A stretch of 64,000 bases of DNA from Blastobasis lacticolella (GCA_905147135.1 LR990048.1:13624563-13688562); one strand, 5' to 3'. Positions 11,864 to 23,264 are shown, counted from the stretch's first letter. The notes: generated by a model from the sequence alone, not told the origin. Program-made: numbers and translations.

Positions 11864-14743
11864 CTAGCGCACGAAGTATTCTGGAATACCTTCCTTCTGA
11901 GTTTCCAAAAGATGGCATTTATAATGTTTTTTAAAGGTATATTTTGAACGTAAGATTCTCAGAGGAGGTGGTATGTTATTCCAACACTTCGTGGCCTGAT
12001 ATCGGAAGCTGCCCCTAAAAGCTGCAGTTCCATGCCTGTGAACCACCAGGGGAATACGAGCCAATCTACTTCCATACCTATCCTGAAGAGATGTAAAATG
12101 CAGTTTATCAAATAAGTATTGAGGCCGCCTGTACTTTACCACGTCAAACAGAGCACATGCGAGATGTAAATTCCGCCTAGACGTCATATTTAAAATTGAT
12201 TTCTCATTTAAATATGGAGATATGTGGCTTCGAGGTGGTATATCAAAGCAAAAGCGGCAGCAAGCGTTTTGAACGCGCTGTATCAATCGCTGCGTTTTAC
12301 ACAGCAGCCTTGAACCGTAAATAATATCCCCATAATTCAAACGAGACAATATCAGTGATTCACACAGCTTCACCCGCACCTCCTCACTTAACAAGCTACG
12401 GACCTTATATAGGACTTTTAAACGAAAGAAACAATTTCTTACCAACTCAAGCACATGATTTTCAAACCGAAGAAGGCTATCCATATTGACACCCAGATTC
12501 CTAACTTGATCTACTAATTCTATGCTTGCGCCATTGACATATAGCGTTGGATTTTGAGCTAAGATGTTATCAATTTGCTTAGTAGAACCTAATATCATAA
12601 ACTTTGACTTAGCAGGGTTTAGCAATAAACCATTCCTGTTTGACCATGTTGCAATACTTTGCAAATCTTCATTCATTCTATCAATGGCTTGTTTAATATT
12701 TCGAGGTGAATCAGAAATGTACAACTGTACATCATCCGCATAGCAATGGTATAAACAATATTGTATAGTATTAACTAGATCCGCACTATACAGGACAAAG
12801 AGCAGAGGCCCCAATATAGATCCCTGAGGCACCCCACGTTGCACTCCTTGCATGTTCGACAGTCTGACACCACCATCCCTAGCAGTAATTTTGACTGTTT
12901 GATAACGGTCGCATAGGTAGCTATCAAACCAAGCCAGAGCGTTACCATTAAGACCGTAATACGACAATTTAGAAAGCATGAGTGGTATGTCCAGACTGTC
13001 GAATGCCCTCGAGAAGTCCAGGAGTGTCAAAACAGTACCTCGGCCAACATCCTGCTCAGCCAAAATATTATCAGTCACGTCCAAAAGTGCCGATATGGTC
13101 CCACGACCCTTACGAAAGCCGGACTGAAATTTAGGCAACATACCATTTTCCTCAACGTATTTATAAAATTGAGCATGCACGGCCTTCTCCAAAACCTTTG
13201 ACATGAAGGGTAATATACTAATCGGTCTTAAATCTTTAAGAGTCATTGGCTGTTCAACTTTAGGCAGTGGAGTAACCATCGCGATTTTCCAAGGTCCAGG
13301 GACAATACCAGCAGACATTGAGCAATTAATGATATGAGTTAACACACGTGAAGTACGCGGGAGAGTGAGTAATATCATATCCCTGCTGATGCCATCCGCA
13401 CCGATTGCATTACTTTTAATTGAAGTTATGAAGCGAAAAACATCGCTTTCAGAGACAGCAGCAAGGCTCATAGTGGCTTTACTGTATTTGTTGGACATGA
13501 AATAATGTATTTCCGACTCTGGAACACTGTTCGGAACCTGTACATTCAAAAAATGATCGTTAATATCATTGGCGTCACTTAAAGAATCAGGAAGATAATC
13601 CTGTTTATTGGGATTAGTTAAAACCTTATCTTTCACATGTTTCCATAATGACTTGCTGTCCTTAAAGTTTGAATTAATGTAATGATTAAAGTAAGCACGT
13701 TTTTCATTATAGATACTACTGATTACAAATTTTTTTAGTTCTTTGTATCGTTCCCTGTCCGCATCCGATTTTGTTTTCCTATATTTGTCGTGTGCTTCAT
13801 TACGTAGGTCGATCATAAGTAAAATCGTATCAGTAATCCATGGCAGTGAATGATCTTCTTTTATATTGATAGTTTTAAGTGGTGCATGACAATCAAACAG
13901 AGACAAAATTAACTTATTAAACTGCTCAACCATAGAATCTACAGTTGTCAACCCCAGTACTGATTCCCAGTTAATTGTCTCATTTAAGTGATGATTAAAA
14001 CTCTCCATATTTATATTTTTAATTGGTCGGTATGAAATTACTTTCGGCGGACACCGTTCCTTCCTAAATGACAACGTTACGTTGACCATGGCATGACCGA
14101 GTGACCCTGTAATATTGGACACTACTACCTCGCCAGCACCTAGACGTGAATCAGTGCATACGAGATCAATTAAAGTCTCTGTCTCATTTGTGAAATGTGT
14201 GGGTTGTGTGACCAACTGTTTAAGTTGCATATAATTGAGAAAGTTGTTAAACTTAGTAGTTTTACCACTAGTTTCATCAAGCAGATTTATATTAAAATCA
14301 CCCAGCAACACCACATGATCATATTTTGAGAAAAAAGTAACGGACTCAGTCAATGCGTCAAGAAAACGGTCAATATCCACCCATTGTGGTCGGTAAGCAG
14401 TTCCCACAACCAAAGTACGTCCATTCAGCTTTGTAGATAACCACATCTGCTCAATCGGAGCATCAGGGTGTTTAAGAAGCCGTGCAGTTATATCCCGCTT
14501 TATGTAGAAACCTACTCCGCCACCTCGGCCGCCACGCATGTGTACCGGGCGCGGCGCGCTCCGCAGCCGATAGCCGGGCGGCGCGGGCGCGCGCGCCTCC
14601 TGCCCTGCGCGCAACCATGTTTCGTTTATTGCAACTATGTCTGCGTTGAAACGCTTCATTGCAATAATAAAATCGTCCTTTTTCGTATTTATAGAACCCG
14701 CATTGTAAAGGCCCAATCTAAAAAACTTCACTCTAGGAGCCAT
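11864..14743 (-). CDS. LINE ORF2: APE endonuclease and reverse transcriptase, CR1-like
   Basis: Intact ORF of 959 residues from MAPRVKFF, with no frameshift or internal stop, near the usual length for CR1-group ORF2. The N-terminal endonuclease shows NETWL (about 39-43), GDFNI and IDLVCTD. At the place of the conserved S-D-H motif it reads SLGHAM (about 211-216), so the Asp appears replaced by Gly. RT motifs follow in order: LRPISILPF, FRKGRGT, LLDFSRAFDSLD, GVPQGSILGPLLF (about residue 635) and YADDVQLY (about 667), with both catalytic Asp present. A thumb and C-terminal region ending EYFVR follows. There is no RNase H domain. The protein would nick target DNA and reverse-transcribe its own RNA. 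The clade (CR1, Daphne or close) is inferred from motifs only. Confidence 0.88.
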   Translation of the reverse strand: MAPRVKFFRLGLYNAGSINTKKDDFIIAMKRFNADIVAINETWLRAGQEARAPAPPGYRLRSAPRPVHMRGGRGGGVGFYIKRDITARLLKHPDAPIEQMWLSTKLNGRTLVVGTAYRPQWVDIDRFLDALTESVTFFSKYDHVVLLGDFNINLLDETSGKTTKFNNFLNYMQLKQLVTQPTHFTNETETLIDLVCTDSRLGAGEVVVSNITGSLGHAMVNVTLSFRKERCPPKVISYRPIKNINMESFNHHLNETINWESVLGLTTVDSMVEQFNKLILSLFDCHAPLKTINIKEDHSLPWITDTILLMIDLRNEAHDKYRKTKSDADRERYKELKKFVISSIYNEKRAYFNHYINSNFKDSKSLWKHVKDKVLTNPNKQDYLPDSLSDANDINDHFLNVQVPNSVPESEIHYFMSNKYSKATMSLAAVSESDVFRFITSIKSNAIGADGISRDMILLTLPRTSRVLTHIINCSMSAGIVPGPWKIAMVTPLPKVEQPMTLKDLRPISILPFMSKVLEKAVHAQFYKYVEENGMLPKFQSGFRKGRGTISALLDVTDNILAEQDVGRGTVLTLLDFSRAFDSLDIPLMLSKLSYYGLNGNALAWFDSYLCDRYQTVKITARDGGVRLSNMQGVQRGVPQGSILGPLLFVLYSADLVNTIQYCLYHCYADDVQLYISDSPRNIKQAIDRMNEDLQSIATWSNRNGLLLNPAKSKFMILGSTKQIDNILAQNPTLYVNGASIELVDQVRNLGVNMDSLLRFENHVLELVRNCFFRLKVLYKVRSLLSEEVRVKLCESLILSRLNYGDIIYGSRLLCKTQRLIQRVQNACCRFCFDIPPRSHISPYLNEKSILNMTSRRNLHLACALFDVVKYRRPQYLFDKLHFTSLQDRYGSRLARIPLVVHRHGTAAFRGSFRYQATKCWNNIPPPLRILRSKYTFKKHYKCHLLETQKEGIPEYFVR

Positions 14744-15115
14744 TAGAATAAAAACAAAAAGCAGCAAAAAATAAAAACGCAGTTATATAGAAAGCGGATC
14801 CACACAAGACTAAATACATAATATATACTTTAAGCACTATATGCGATGTATGATATGTGTATGTATGATTTATAAATAAATATTCTAGATTAAGTGAAAG
14901 CCATACCATACTGTTGCTGCAGCACACCCATACGAAATTATCAAATAAAATATAAATAAAACTAAAAAATTTAACATATATACCATATACAACTATTGCT
15001 ACAGCTACTATAGCAATAATAAAAGCAAAGCCAAAACAACAAACACAAGAACAAAAAGCGCTTAAGCCAATTTTAAAACTACGAAAAGCAAAGCAGGAAT
15101 ACAACATCAAAAAAA

Positions 15116-16459
15116 TTATGCCCCAACCACATCGATACCAAAAACCCTTTTAAGGTCATCCTCAGTGCGTATCCAATGCTTAGGAGAGCCCTCCCCTTTA
15201 TGTTTGCGTACGTAAACGTTTCCTCCGCGCGTCCAGACGTAACTCCAATTCAAACTAGCAGTCGCCTCCCTCGCCAACTTGAACAGCTCACGGTTGACGC
15301 GTGTCAATGTTTCGTTAACATAAAATCGACGAGATGGTCCAGGCAACCCCGTCCCTTCGGTAGTGGCTCCACGTCGGACACGTGCGGACTTCATTAAGTC
15401 GTCTTTTAATGCGCGACGCGCCAGTCGCACGACAATAAGCCGCGGCCACGGGCTTTTTCCTGGACTGCTGTCACCAGTCGATTCAGGCACACGCCCTACC
15501 CGACTAGCACGGACCACGTCGCTGTCGGTCAAGGAAACGCCCAGCTTACTCGCTACAGTCATAACGACGTGCATTACATTTTCCCCCTTCTCCTCATTCA
15601 CACCGGATATATCGATGTCATTATCTAGCAGTTGCTGATCACGGCTGTTCAACTGCAATTTCAAATTGGCAATCTCGGATTCAAATGACAAATCCGGCTC
15701 CCTGCTGACACTCTGCTCTACTGCATCGACGCGCGACCACAGAAGGTCGATTCGCTTGTCACACTCGTCCACTCGCGATGATAGGCCGGCCATCGTTGTA
15801 TTAAGTACTTGCATTTGTAGTCGGGTGGCCTTCATCTCCTCTCGGAATTCACGAAACTCCGTTATCAAGGCCGCTAAATCCGCGCCATCAAGTGTCACCC
15901 CGCGAGGATGCTGACTGTCATGAGACTGCCTGCCCGTGCCATCCGTCGTCACGCCGGACGCAGATACCGATGCAAGTGCATCCACCTCGCCCACGTCCGC
16001 CTCGTCGCTTGCGATCATGCCGATAAGGTCCTTGGCAACAGGCTCTGTAGTGCCACTCACCACCTCGACTGCAGTAACATTGACGGATGTAACATTCTTT
16101 CCTCCTGGAGATACCTCGCCGACAGCAGCCACCTTGCCGACCTTCACCGCAGCTACCTGTTGGCTGGTCGCAATCAGCTTGCCGGCCGCAGGCACCTCCG
16201 GCTCCTTACTCTTGCTGGAACCGGTCACACTTACCGCGTCACGACGCACCGGAGTGTCACTATTTCCCGACTTCGGCATTGCAGATTTACACTCTACACA
16301 CAGCCATGCGATCTTCTGTTCTCTGCTCATATTAGTGAAAGTTTTTTGACTAATATTAGCGCATTTCAAATCGTACGACTGTGTACACTTGCGACAACAC
16401 AATGATTGTCGAGCTATAACAGACTCCAGGCAACCTGCGCATTTGACAGTAATCGGCAT
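15116..16459 (-). CDS. LINE ORF1 protein: PHD-like finger plus FP-type C-terminal domain
   Basis: Intact 447-residue ORF, start taken at MPITVKCAGC because the Cys pattern begins there; an in-frame upstream start would add 11 residues. Residues 5-55 form a PHD-like Cys-rich finger (CAGC, CCRKC, CVEC). Residues 60-175 are low-complexity Ala/Val/Ser. About 205-290 is a coiled coil (EFREFREEMKATRLQMQ). From about 300 to the end lies the nucleic-acid-binding domain typical of insect LINE ORF1 proteins, related to the baculovirus FP C-terminal family (DNDIDISGV; RFYVNETLTRVNRELFKLAR). It is expected to bind LINE RNA and form the RNP. ORF2 follows on the same strand after about 370 nt. Codon use is GC-rich compared with the flanks. 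Confidence 0.85.
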   Translation of the reverse strand: MPITVKCAGCLESVIARQSLCCRKCTQSYDLKCANISQKTFTNMSREQKIAWLCVECKSAMPKSGNSDTPVRRDAVSVTGSSKSKEPEVPAAGKLIATSQQVAAVKVGKVAAVGEVSPGGKNVTSVNVTAVEVVSGTTEPVAKDLIGMIASDEADVGEVDALASVSASGVTTDGTGRQSHDSQHPRGVTLDGADLAALITEFREFREEMKATRLQMQVLNTTMAGLSSRVDECDKRIDLLWSRVDAVEQSVSREPDLSFESEIANLKLQLNSRDQQLLDNDIDISGVNEEKGENVMHVVMTVASKLGVSLTDSDVVRASRVGRVPESTGDSSPGKSPWPRLIVVRLARRALKDDLMKSARVRRGATTEGTGLPGPSRRFYVNETLTRVNRELFKLAREATASLNWSYVWTRGGNVYVRKHKGEGSPKHWIRTEDDLKRVFGIDVVGA

Positions 16460-16519
16460 TTTTACAGCTATAAAAATACAGTTATAGGACAAAGAAAAAA
16501 AAAAATATTTTTTTTTTTT

Positions 16520-16600
16520 GTCGAGTTTCGATCCGGTGTCTTCGGGTTACAAGGCGCACACTACACCACTACGCTATGCGAGACAAGTTCGGGAGCGCGA
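16520..16600 (-). repeat. tRNA-like SINE head upstream of the LINE ORF1
   Basis: Read on the minus strand, TAGCGTAGTGG fits a Pol III A box and GGATCGAAACTC is a degenerate B box about 40 nt later. They are followed by a run of A, then TAT, then a run of T (16498-16520) that would act as a Pol III terminator. This is a decayed tRNA-derived SINE head or a tRNA-like LINE 5' leader, not a functional tRNA: the stems do not pair well. Confidence 0.4.
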
Positions 16601-18380
16601 AATTGAGCATCAAATGCAGCGTCTTACTGGGCGTTTATTGTTTGTGTCTGTTTATCATGACCACCCTCAACTTCACACACTATTATCAACAACAGTCTAA
16701 AGATGATTTTTACAATTGAGTCTTAGGCTATATTAACCTTGATTTGACTGGTTCCGCTCACTTCACCAACACACACAGTTCAAGTACCATTGGGTATTAT
16801 AACTATTACTACTAAATGTTCATTGATAGTATTTATATTTTATTTAAATAGCGCGAGCGCGTATTATCACTTCTATTCGCAGTAATGTCCGCGTACCCTC
16901 CCCTACTACCCAACAATTTAAGCTGTACAAATAGCGTTGCGATTTCTCAATTCAATTTGTCTACACATTTAACCGTACCGTATATTGTATTTACATGAAA
17001 CACACGACTTAGTTACTATGCTGTTAGATATGACGTTAAACGAAAATTGCTATTATGTTCAATAGGTAGGTAGTATCGTAAATTGAATTAATTCGTACAG
17101 GACTTATGTTACTGAATAATTATCTCTAAGTATCTATCTGTCAATCTGTCTGTCTGTCGGTCTAATGGATTTTGTTCGGTAGTTTGGCCTAAGTTTGGTC
17201 TAGGCGAACCATGTAAGAATATTATTGTAGGATATAACATTTGTCTTGATTACTCTTGATCCGATTAGGATCAACTAGTTTGGTCTGAAATCGGGTTTGG
17301 CCGGTAACCTTACAATACAAACAAACAAATTATAAAATAACACCTTAGTCTACCCTTGAACACGATAACTGTAAACTGGGCGAAACATATGAAAATACCA
17401 GGATAAATACGCTAAAAGTATAGCTAAAAATGAACCACAAAATACCAAATTTAATAATAAATGTGTTGAAAATGACTAATAGTCAAGATACCTGTGAAAT
17501 AAGGAAGATACCACGTAACCCTTTAGGCAAGCACAATCATTTTTATATGAACCTTTAGTATTTTCAAATTAAATCCTTGCTTACGTCTTGGTACAGAAGG
17601 AACTCCATCGACATACACGAACCGTGTATGCCATAAAAAGGTATTTAATAAAACACACCTTCATTTAATTAAACAAGAATGTAAATTTTTTCACATTAAT
17701 CAGTCTTGAACGAGGATAATACTCTGCAGTAGAGTTTTCACTATAGTGAGTACAAGTTAGTTCAATACGGATGGTACTAATTACGATCTTGCATAAAATA
17801 TGCGATAATAAACAATAATTAATTAAGAATGCATCTATATAATTATATAAGTAACATACTGACTGTAACAGACCTAGTTAGTTATCAGTTGAACTTTATG
17901 TCCAATAGAATGTACCTATTATACATAGCGCAATTAAATTTCTATTTAATGAAATGACAATGTACGTTTCGCGGCATGATTGAGTAAAATATCAATGTCT
18001 CTGTTTTCATTTTCCTGTGAATATAGGAGTAAGTAATAATAGCTATACTCGATTGAACTCTATAACTTATTTCATAGAGTTGAAAGTTACTACCACGTTC
18101 ATCTAAACAAATCCTCGGTTTCGATGTAACCTATCTTTAACAGAAATTGAATTTCTATAACAATTTATTTTAAGTATCATAAGAAATGAGTTGTGGTTGC
18201 GTACCGCAAAAAAAATGTGACAGTGTTTAAACAAAAACAAAACAACGGGGTTTTTTTTTTCAAACAATAAAATGTAAAAGCCGCTAGAAGATATACTGTG
18301 TTTATTAGATATAAAATTACGCGGACATACCTGCAAATAGATGGCCGGCAAATCGTATCGGTCGTTTCCTAATCAAAACA
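16600..18380. other. Gene-free stretch
   Basis: AT-rich with a short GTCTGTCTGTCGGTC run near 17148; no recognised gene or full repeat. Confidence 0.4.
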
Positions 18381-18389
18381 AATGACAGC

Positions 18390-18730
18390 CATGCGAATCG
18401 TCCGAATTTCAACGCAATTCAAATACGAAGTCAAATCAAAACATAATCGTTCTCTTTTCAAATGCAGCACACACTCCGATTGCGACTTTAGGAACGTCCG
18501 GTTGTTTTTAAAAAGTTTCGCGCTGTTGACGAAATTGTTTACGCAGTTTCGGTGTGCAAAGGCGCGTGGTCCGTACAGCCTCGCGATTGGTACTGCGTTA
18601 TACACGACTCGCGGCGTTCGCGGCGAGTTAGAACCGACTTCAACGCTGCCGCTGGTAACAGCGCCGTAGTAACACCGAAATTGCATGCTCAACTTACGAG
18701 TTCGGTCTTTATGCCCTTCGGTATAAAGTG
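18390..18730. promoter_or_regulatory. CpG-rich patch, possible promoter or first exon
   Basis: This segment is clearly richer in GC and CpG than its flanks (for example GACTCGCGGCGTTCGCGGCG at 18609-18628). Open frames exist on both strands (144 codons minus, 95 plus) but match no known family. A non-coding first exon or promoter, possibly of crol 9 kb downstream, would fit; direct support is lacking. Confidence 0.2.
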
Positions 18731-19176
18731 TAGGTGCTCCTTTGGATAACGCCCAACTATAATAATGACAATAGTAGGGTATGACTGATAATTGTAGAGT
18801 CATTTCTCTATTAAAATATCATATAAAGGAAGTATAATTGAAGCCTAATAATAAAACTAGAGAATATTTTTCTGGGCCGTGAGATTTGTTGAACAGTCTT
18901 GGGAGCCGATGGGCATCTCATTGTAATGCTATATTTTTTATTATAATAATTTTTCCCGATATTTTTTGATTGCATATTTACTATAAGTTAATTATAGCCA
19001 GTAACTTTTTTAGGTTAGGAGTTTTAGGAGTATTTTGTCATTAATTGTATTTTGTTCAAATTGTTTAAAATACACAATAGAAAACGTATTGCCATTTGTA
19101 TTGTTGGTTTAGCGCAATCGTAGCGGTCTACGTGTTTTATTTACATAATGTTTTAAATTATCGCGGTTATTATTAA

Positions 19177-19332
19177 ACATTTTAAGGGTATGTTCCGGGT
19201 TTCCTACCGCGTACCTTTGTTGACCCGTGTTGTTTTGCCGTCCCGTGACCATGATGCATGCAACTGTGTCGAAATATCGGGCTACTCGTCAAAGGTACAC
19301 GGTAGGAAACCCGGGACATACTTTTAAAATGT
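19177..19332. repeat. Foldback/MITE with about 48-bp inverted arms
   Basis: The left arm ACATTTTAAGGGTATG, CCGGGTTTCCTACCG, GTACCTTTG mirrors the right arm CAAAGGTAC, CGGTAGGAAACCCGG, CATACTTTTAAAATGT. The loop is about 55 bp. No target duplication is certain. Confidence 0.7.
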
Positions 19333-20859
19333 GTATTTTATTTAGTTATATGACTCCGTCGAAGATCCCCGGAATTGATAACCGGTAACTGTCATTTTTT
19401 AAACATGTCAACAATTTATTTTAATAGACAATACGGAGCCAGATTATAATTTTCAAATCTGATTCTATAACAAGTTTCAACTTTCAAGGTCGTTAAAAAT
19501 TCTCACCCCACCAATCCACTTCCACAACTTCTTGTACCGCCTACATTGCCTCACACTTCGTTAGTCCACTGTCTATCTCTCTCACGCACACCGTTATTTC
19601 CAAACGAATTTTCCTCGTCGCAGGCCACGCCCACTTTTCCAATTCTTTTACCAAGTTTTGATGTTGAGTTAAGAATAGAGGCTCGGAAAAACTTACTTGC
19701 AGTAAGCACTGACTTACGTTAAATTTTCTTTCTGTTTAATATTACGTGCCTGTGTGTGTTTTATTTGCCAAAAATAGCTTTTGACTTTAAAAGGTCGTGT
19801 CGTGTACTGGGATGGGAGTATATCAAAGAGATTGGAGTATATGAGATCTGTTTGGAGGATATGATACGGCGAAGCTAAAAAATATTTTAATTATTTTAAA
19901 TTTCCCAACAGAATATTTTTCGGACTGTTGCTGTTTGTGTTTGTGGTTTTCCTTGTTTCAAACTAATAAAAAAATACCTAAATTTCACGCCCTCTGATAT
20001 CATAAAAGCAGCTACATAATAAATTACAACGAACTTGGAAATATGAATGTCGATAAAATAGTTCTTATAAGGGAATATTACACCTACCTACCTACCAAGA
20101 ACAGAGGGAATCTCTACATATAACATCGAATCCCCAAAAACTAATAAAGAAACACGTTTCTTCCATTACAGTTGTCTAATATTTTATTTTTTATATTTGT
20201 AGTTACAAGAACAGTAGTTAGAAAAAAATTAAAACATTTTATTTTTTTAACAGATTGATATTTTACAGTTTATGAAAAGTATTACGTTAGAAAAAGCAAA
20301 ATATACTACATCTCGTTTACCAATTTGGCCTTTAGGGGGTGAAACAAGGGGTAGAATTTTGTAATGTTGTTGAACTGCCCTAACAAAGTACCAACAGCCG
20401 AAACTGAAAATTGAAATGTTACTCGGAGGTTGCTTATGTGACGTAAGTGAGCAGTTGAGCACCAAGTAAATTAATTATTGGGGGTGAAAGTTTTAATATC
20501 CACCCCCTTAATTTGTTGTATTTGATATTTTTAAAAGCGTCCACTAAAAACGGGAATGGGTTGCTTAGGTGTTGTCTAGTCATAAAGGTAATTCATGAAA
20601 ATGTCGACTTTTCATGTAAAAGAGATCAACGCGAGCGACCGCCCCCGTTAGTGTCTTTTATATGAAAGTAATTAAATTTTGTGTAAGTACATACCAGTTT
20701 TCCATTGCTCTAATATTGAGCGCGATTGAAGGGCAAAACATTTGTGTTATTGTTGTACCTACATACACACATCACTGCATATTATAAAAGAAGTCCCACG
20801 CCGCGTCTGTTTGTCTGTTCGCGATAAACTCAAAAACGACTGAACGGATTTTCATACAT

Positions 20860-21122
20860 CATCACAGCCCATAACAGTCCACTGCAGGACTTAGGGCCTC
20901 TCCCGCGAGAGGGGAGGTTATTGCCATAATCTCCACGCTTGGCAGGCGGGTTGGAGATCGCAGTGTTATAATATAATAATGGAAAACGCTGCTGCCCATT
21001 TTCCAGTCTACGGAGACACTTAGATCTTTTGCCTCGAAAACATTAGTCGCCTTGTACGACACCCACGAGTATAAGGGGTTCGTGCTATTCTACTCTGCCG
21101 GACACTACACGGCCAATTTTTG
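20860..21122 (-). repeat. Second SINE-like family, copy 2, with target duplication
   Basis: Full copy bounded by direct repeats GGATTTTCATAC (20848-20859 and 21123-21134). The host is itself a repeat (AAACGACTGAACGGATTTTC ... GGTTTTCACC), now split in two. The 12-bp duplication supports LINE-mediated insertion. Confidence 0.7.
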
Positions 21123-21719
21123 GATTTTCATACGGTTTTCACCAATTAACAGTGTTTCCTGAGAAAGGTTTAGGTGTATAATTTGTTAATATAATTAATA
21201 TATATAATAAAAATTCGCTAGTCGCTAGCTCTTATCTACTAATTATGACTTTTTCAAACGTACAAAAGAGTTAACAACACGAGACAGGCTCCCGATGAAG
21301 TATTTTATATGGATGTATAATTAAGTGTAAGTATGTGTAAGTTTACCAGTTTTTTGCTACTTTAATTTTGAACACGGTAAGGGGTTCAGAGGAGTGTTCC
21401 CGAGCGCGCTACATACAAACGTAGTTTTATCATATTTTCAATGACGCTAACAAAGCTAATGAAATTTTGTAGACATGATCTAGAAACCAATATCTATGGA
21501 TGTGGTTTTTCAGATTCGTTAATATGTATCGTGTAAAAGTATAACTTTTTAACTCGGGTTTTAAAGTATGAAAATCTTAAAGCCCAGCGCAACTTTGAAA
21601 CTATATATTTTAACAAAAATCTCACAAATCACAGGCATAGATATTGGTTTCTGGATCACGTGCACAAAATTTCATTGGCTTTGATAGCGTAATATTGAAA
21701 ATATGATTAAACTATGCTG

Positions 21720-21993
21720 TTTAGGGTTCCGTACCCGAAGGGCGGAAAAGCAACCCTGATACTAAGCTCTCACTGTCTATCCGTTAGTCTATCACGGGCC
21801 TATGACTTTGGAGCTGTATCAGGATGACGTTTGAAATATTTATAGAATACAACACAATACAAGAGCACGTCTACAGGTACCTCAAAGGCCGGCACCGCAT
21901 CCGATCCCCTTAGGTAGCAGATTGCCTGGACGACGGTGGCCGCTTTCCATCAGGTGGCACCGTCCATCCGTTTTCCTGCCTAGGCAATAAAAA
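21720..21993 (+). repeat. Composite of two repeat fragments
   Basis: 21720-21840 begins AGGGTTCCGTACCCGAAGGG, a common lepidopteran repeat start. 21862-21993 is a LINE 3' tail (ACAGGTACCTCAAAGGCCGG, GACGACGGTGGCC, GCCTAGGCAATAAAAAAATA) shared with 54480-54622. Confidence 0.55.
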
Positions 21994-21999
21994 AATACG

Positions 22000-23175
22000 G
22001 TCTAAGGATGGTCTTATCACTAGAGTCATTTTTCCAGAGAACTCCTTGTCGGAATGTCAATACGGCTTCAGGCCGGGGTACAGCACAATGGAACCAATCT
22101 TTACTCTCAGGGTCCTCCAGGAGTCCCACTGCAGTAGGAATCAACCGTTGCATTTCGTATTCCTCGACCTGCAGAGGGCCTTCGAGAGTGTCCCACGTGA
22201 GACTCTGATATCAGAGTCTGTGCCCGAGGCGTACATTTAGATTATCCAGGACATGTACGCTAAAACTGAGGCCGTCCTCAAAAATATCGTAAGCCATACT
22301 GATACCTTTCCGATTACCGTTTGTGTTCACCAGGGTTCAGTGCTGAGCTATTACTTGTTTTCGATGTCCTCTCTGCGGAAATTCAGGACACGCCTCCTTG
22401 GCTTATGAAATACGCTGATGACATCTTACTAGTGAGCAAGCTTAGACAGGATCTGGAGACCAAGGTAAACACGTGGAAGGCAGTGCTAGAAAACGGTGGT
22501 TTGTAGCTGAACGTCGCTAAAGCAGAGTATATGGCAGTGCGGATCTTAAAACCATCCGTATAGGGAACGAAGCTGTGAATAGAACAGATAAAGTTAAATA
22601 CCTCGGATCCGTGCAACATGAGACCGGCGATAACGGCCCCGATGTCAAGGCTGGAATCTCTGCGGCTAGAGCCAAATGGCGGGAGCTCACGGCGGTCACC
22701 TGTGACCCTAAAATCCCAATCAAGCTCAAGGGGCTAATATATAGGAGCATAATTAGGCCTGTGATGCTCTACGGCAGCGAAACCTGGCCGGCGCTGACGA
22801 AGTACGTCCGCGAACTCCACGCCAACGAAATGAAAATGCTGCGATGGATGTGTGGCATTCCCCGAATGGATCGAGTGCGTAACGAGTACATCCGTGGCAG
22901 CCTTGCCGTAAGAGATATCGCGGATAAGATCGAAGAGGCACGGCTGCGCTGGTATGGTCACGTGTTACGTAAGCCCCAGGGATACGTGGGAAATAGGTGC
23001 CTGAATCTGCCGGTATCAGGAAAGAGATCCCGCGGAAGGCCCAAGAAGCGATGGATTGACATCGCCGAGTCAGACGCGAGAGCCAACGGCTTACGACGTG
23101 AGGATGCCGAAGATCAGGCAAAGTGGAGAAAGCAAAGCAGGAAAGCGGACCCTGCCAATAGCTGGGATTGACCGC
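22000..23175 (+). pseudogene. RTE-type LINE reverse transcriptase, broken copy
   Basis: Fragments in shifting frames give, in order, ECQYGFRPGYSTMEPIF, FVFLDLQRAFESVPRETL, KYADDILLVSKLRQDLE, an in-frame stop after LENGGL, then VKYLGSVQHETGDNGPD and a 198-codon open end with LYGSETWPALTKYVREL, MLRWMCGIPRMDRVRNE, VLRKPQGYV and KRSRGRPKKRWID. These are RT palm, thumb and the RTE C-terminal region. At least three frame breaks and missing N-terminal endonuclease show it is dead. Confidence 0.85.
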
Positions 23176-23264
23176 TCGGATTATGATAATAGTGATGGAT
23201 CTCTTCCAGACAACCTTGGCATGGAAACAAACGAAGTATTATAGCTACTGAGGTATATTAGAGG

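Larger units (their letters stand above)
11305..16495 (-). mobile_element. Nearly complete CR1-like non-LTR retrotransposon
   Basis: The element holds ORF1 and ORF2, both intact, on the minus strand. Its 3' end at low coordinates is a microsatellite of AGAAT units (11311-11341 on the plus strand; ATTCT on the element strand) placed just after AATAAA, the kind of simple tail seen in CR1-group elements. No poly(A) tail and no clear target-site duplication were seen. The exact 5' end is not resolved; a tRNA-like block lies just upstream of ORF1. Possible recent activity is suggested by the open frames. Confidence 0.85.

Noticed and set aside
15363..16405. Plus-strand open frames of 90-165 codons opposite LINE ORF1
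   Set aside because: Antisense shadows of a GC-rich coding frame; no domain or start context.
18369..18803. 144-codon minus-strand frame in the CpG-rich patch
   Set aside because: Both strands are open because the patch is GC-rich; no family recognised.
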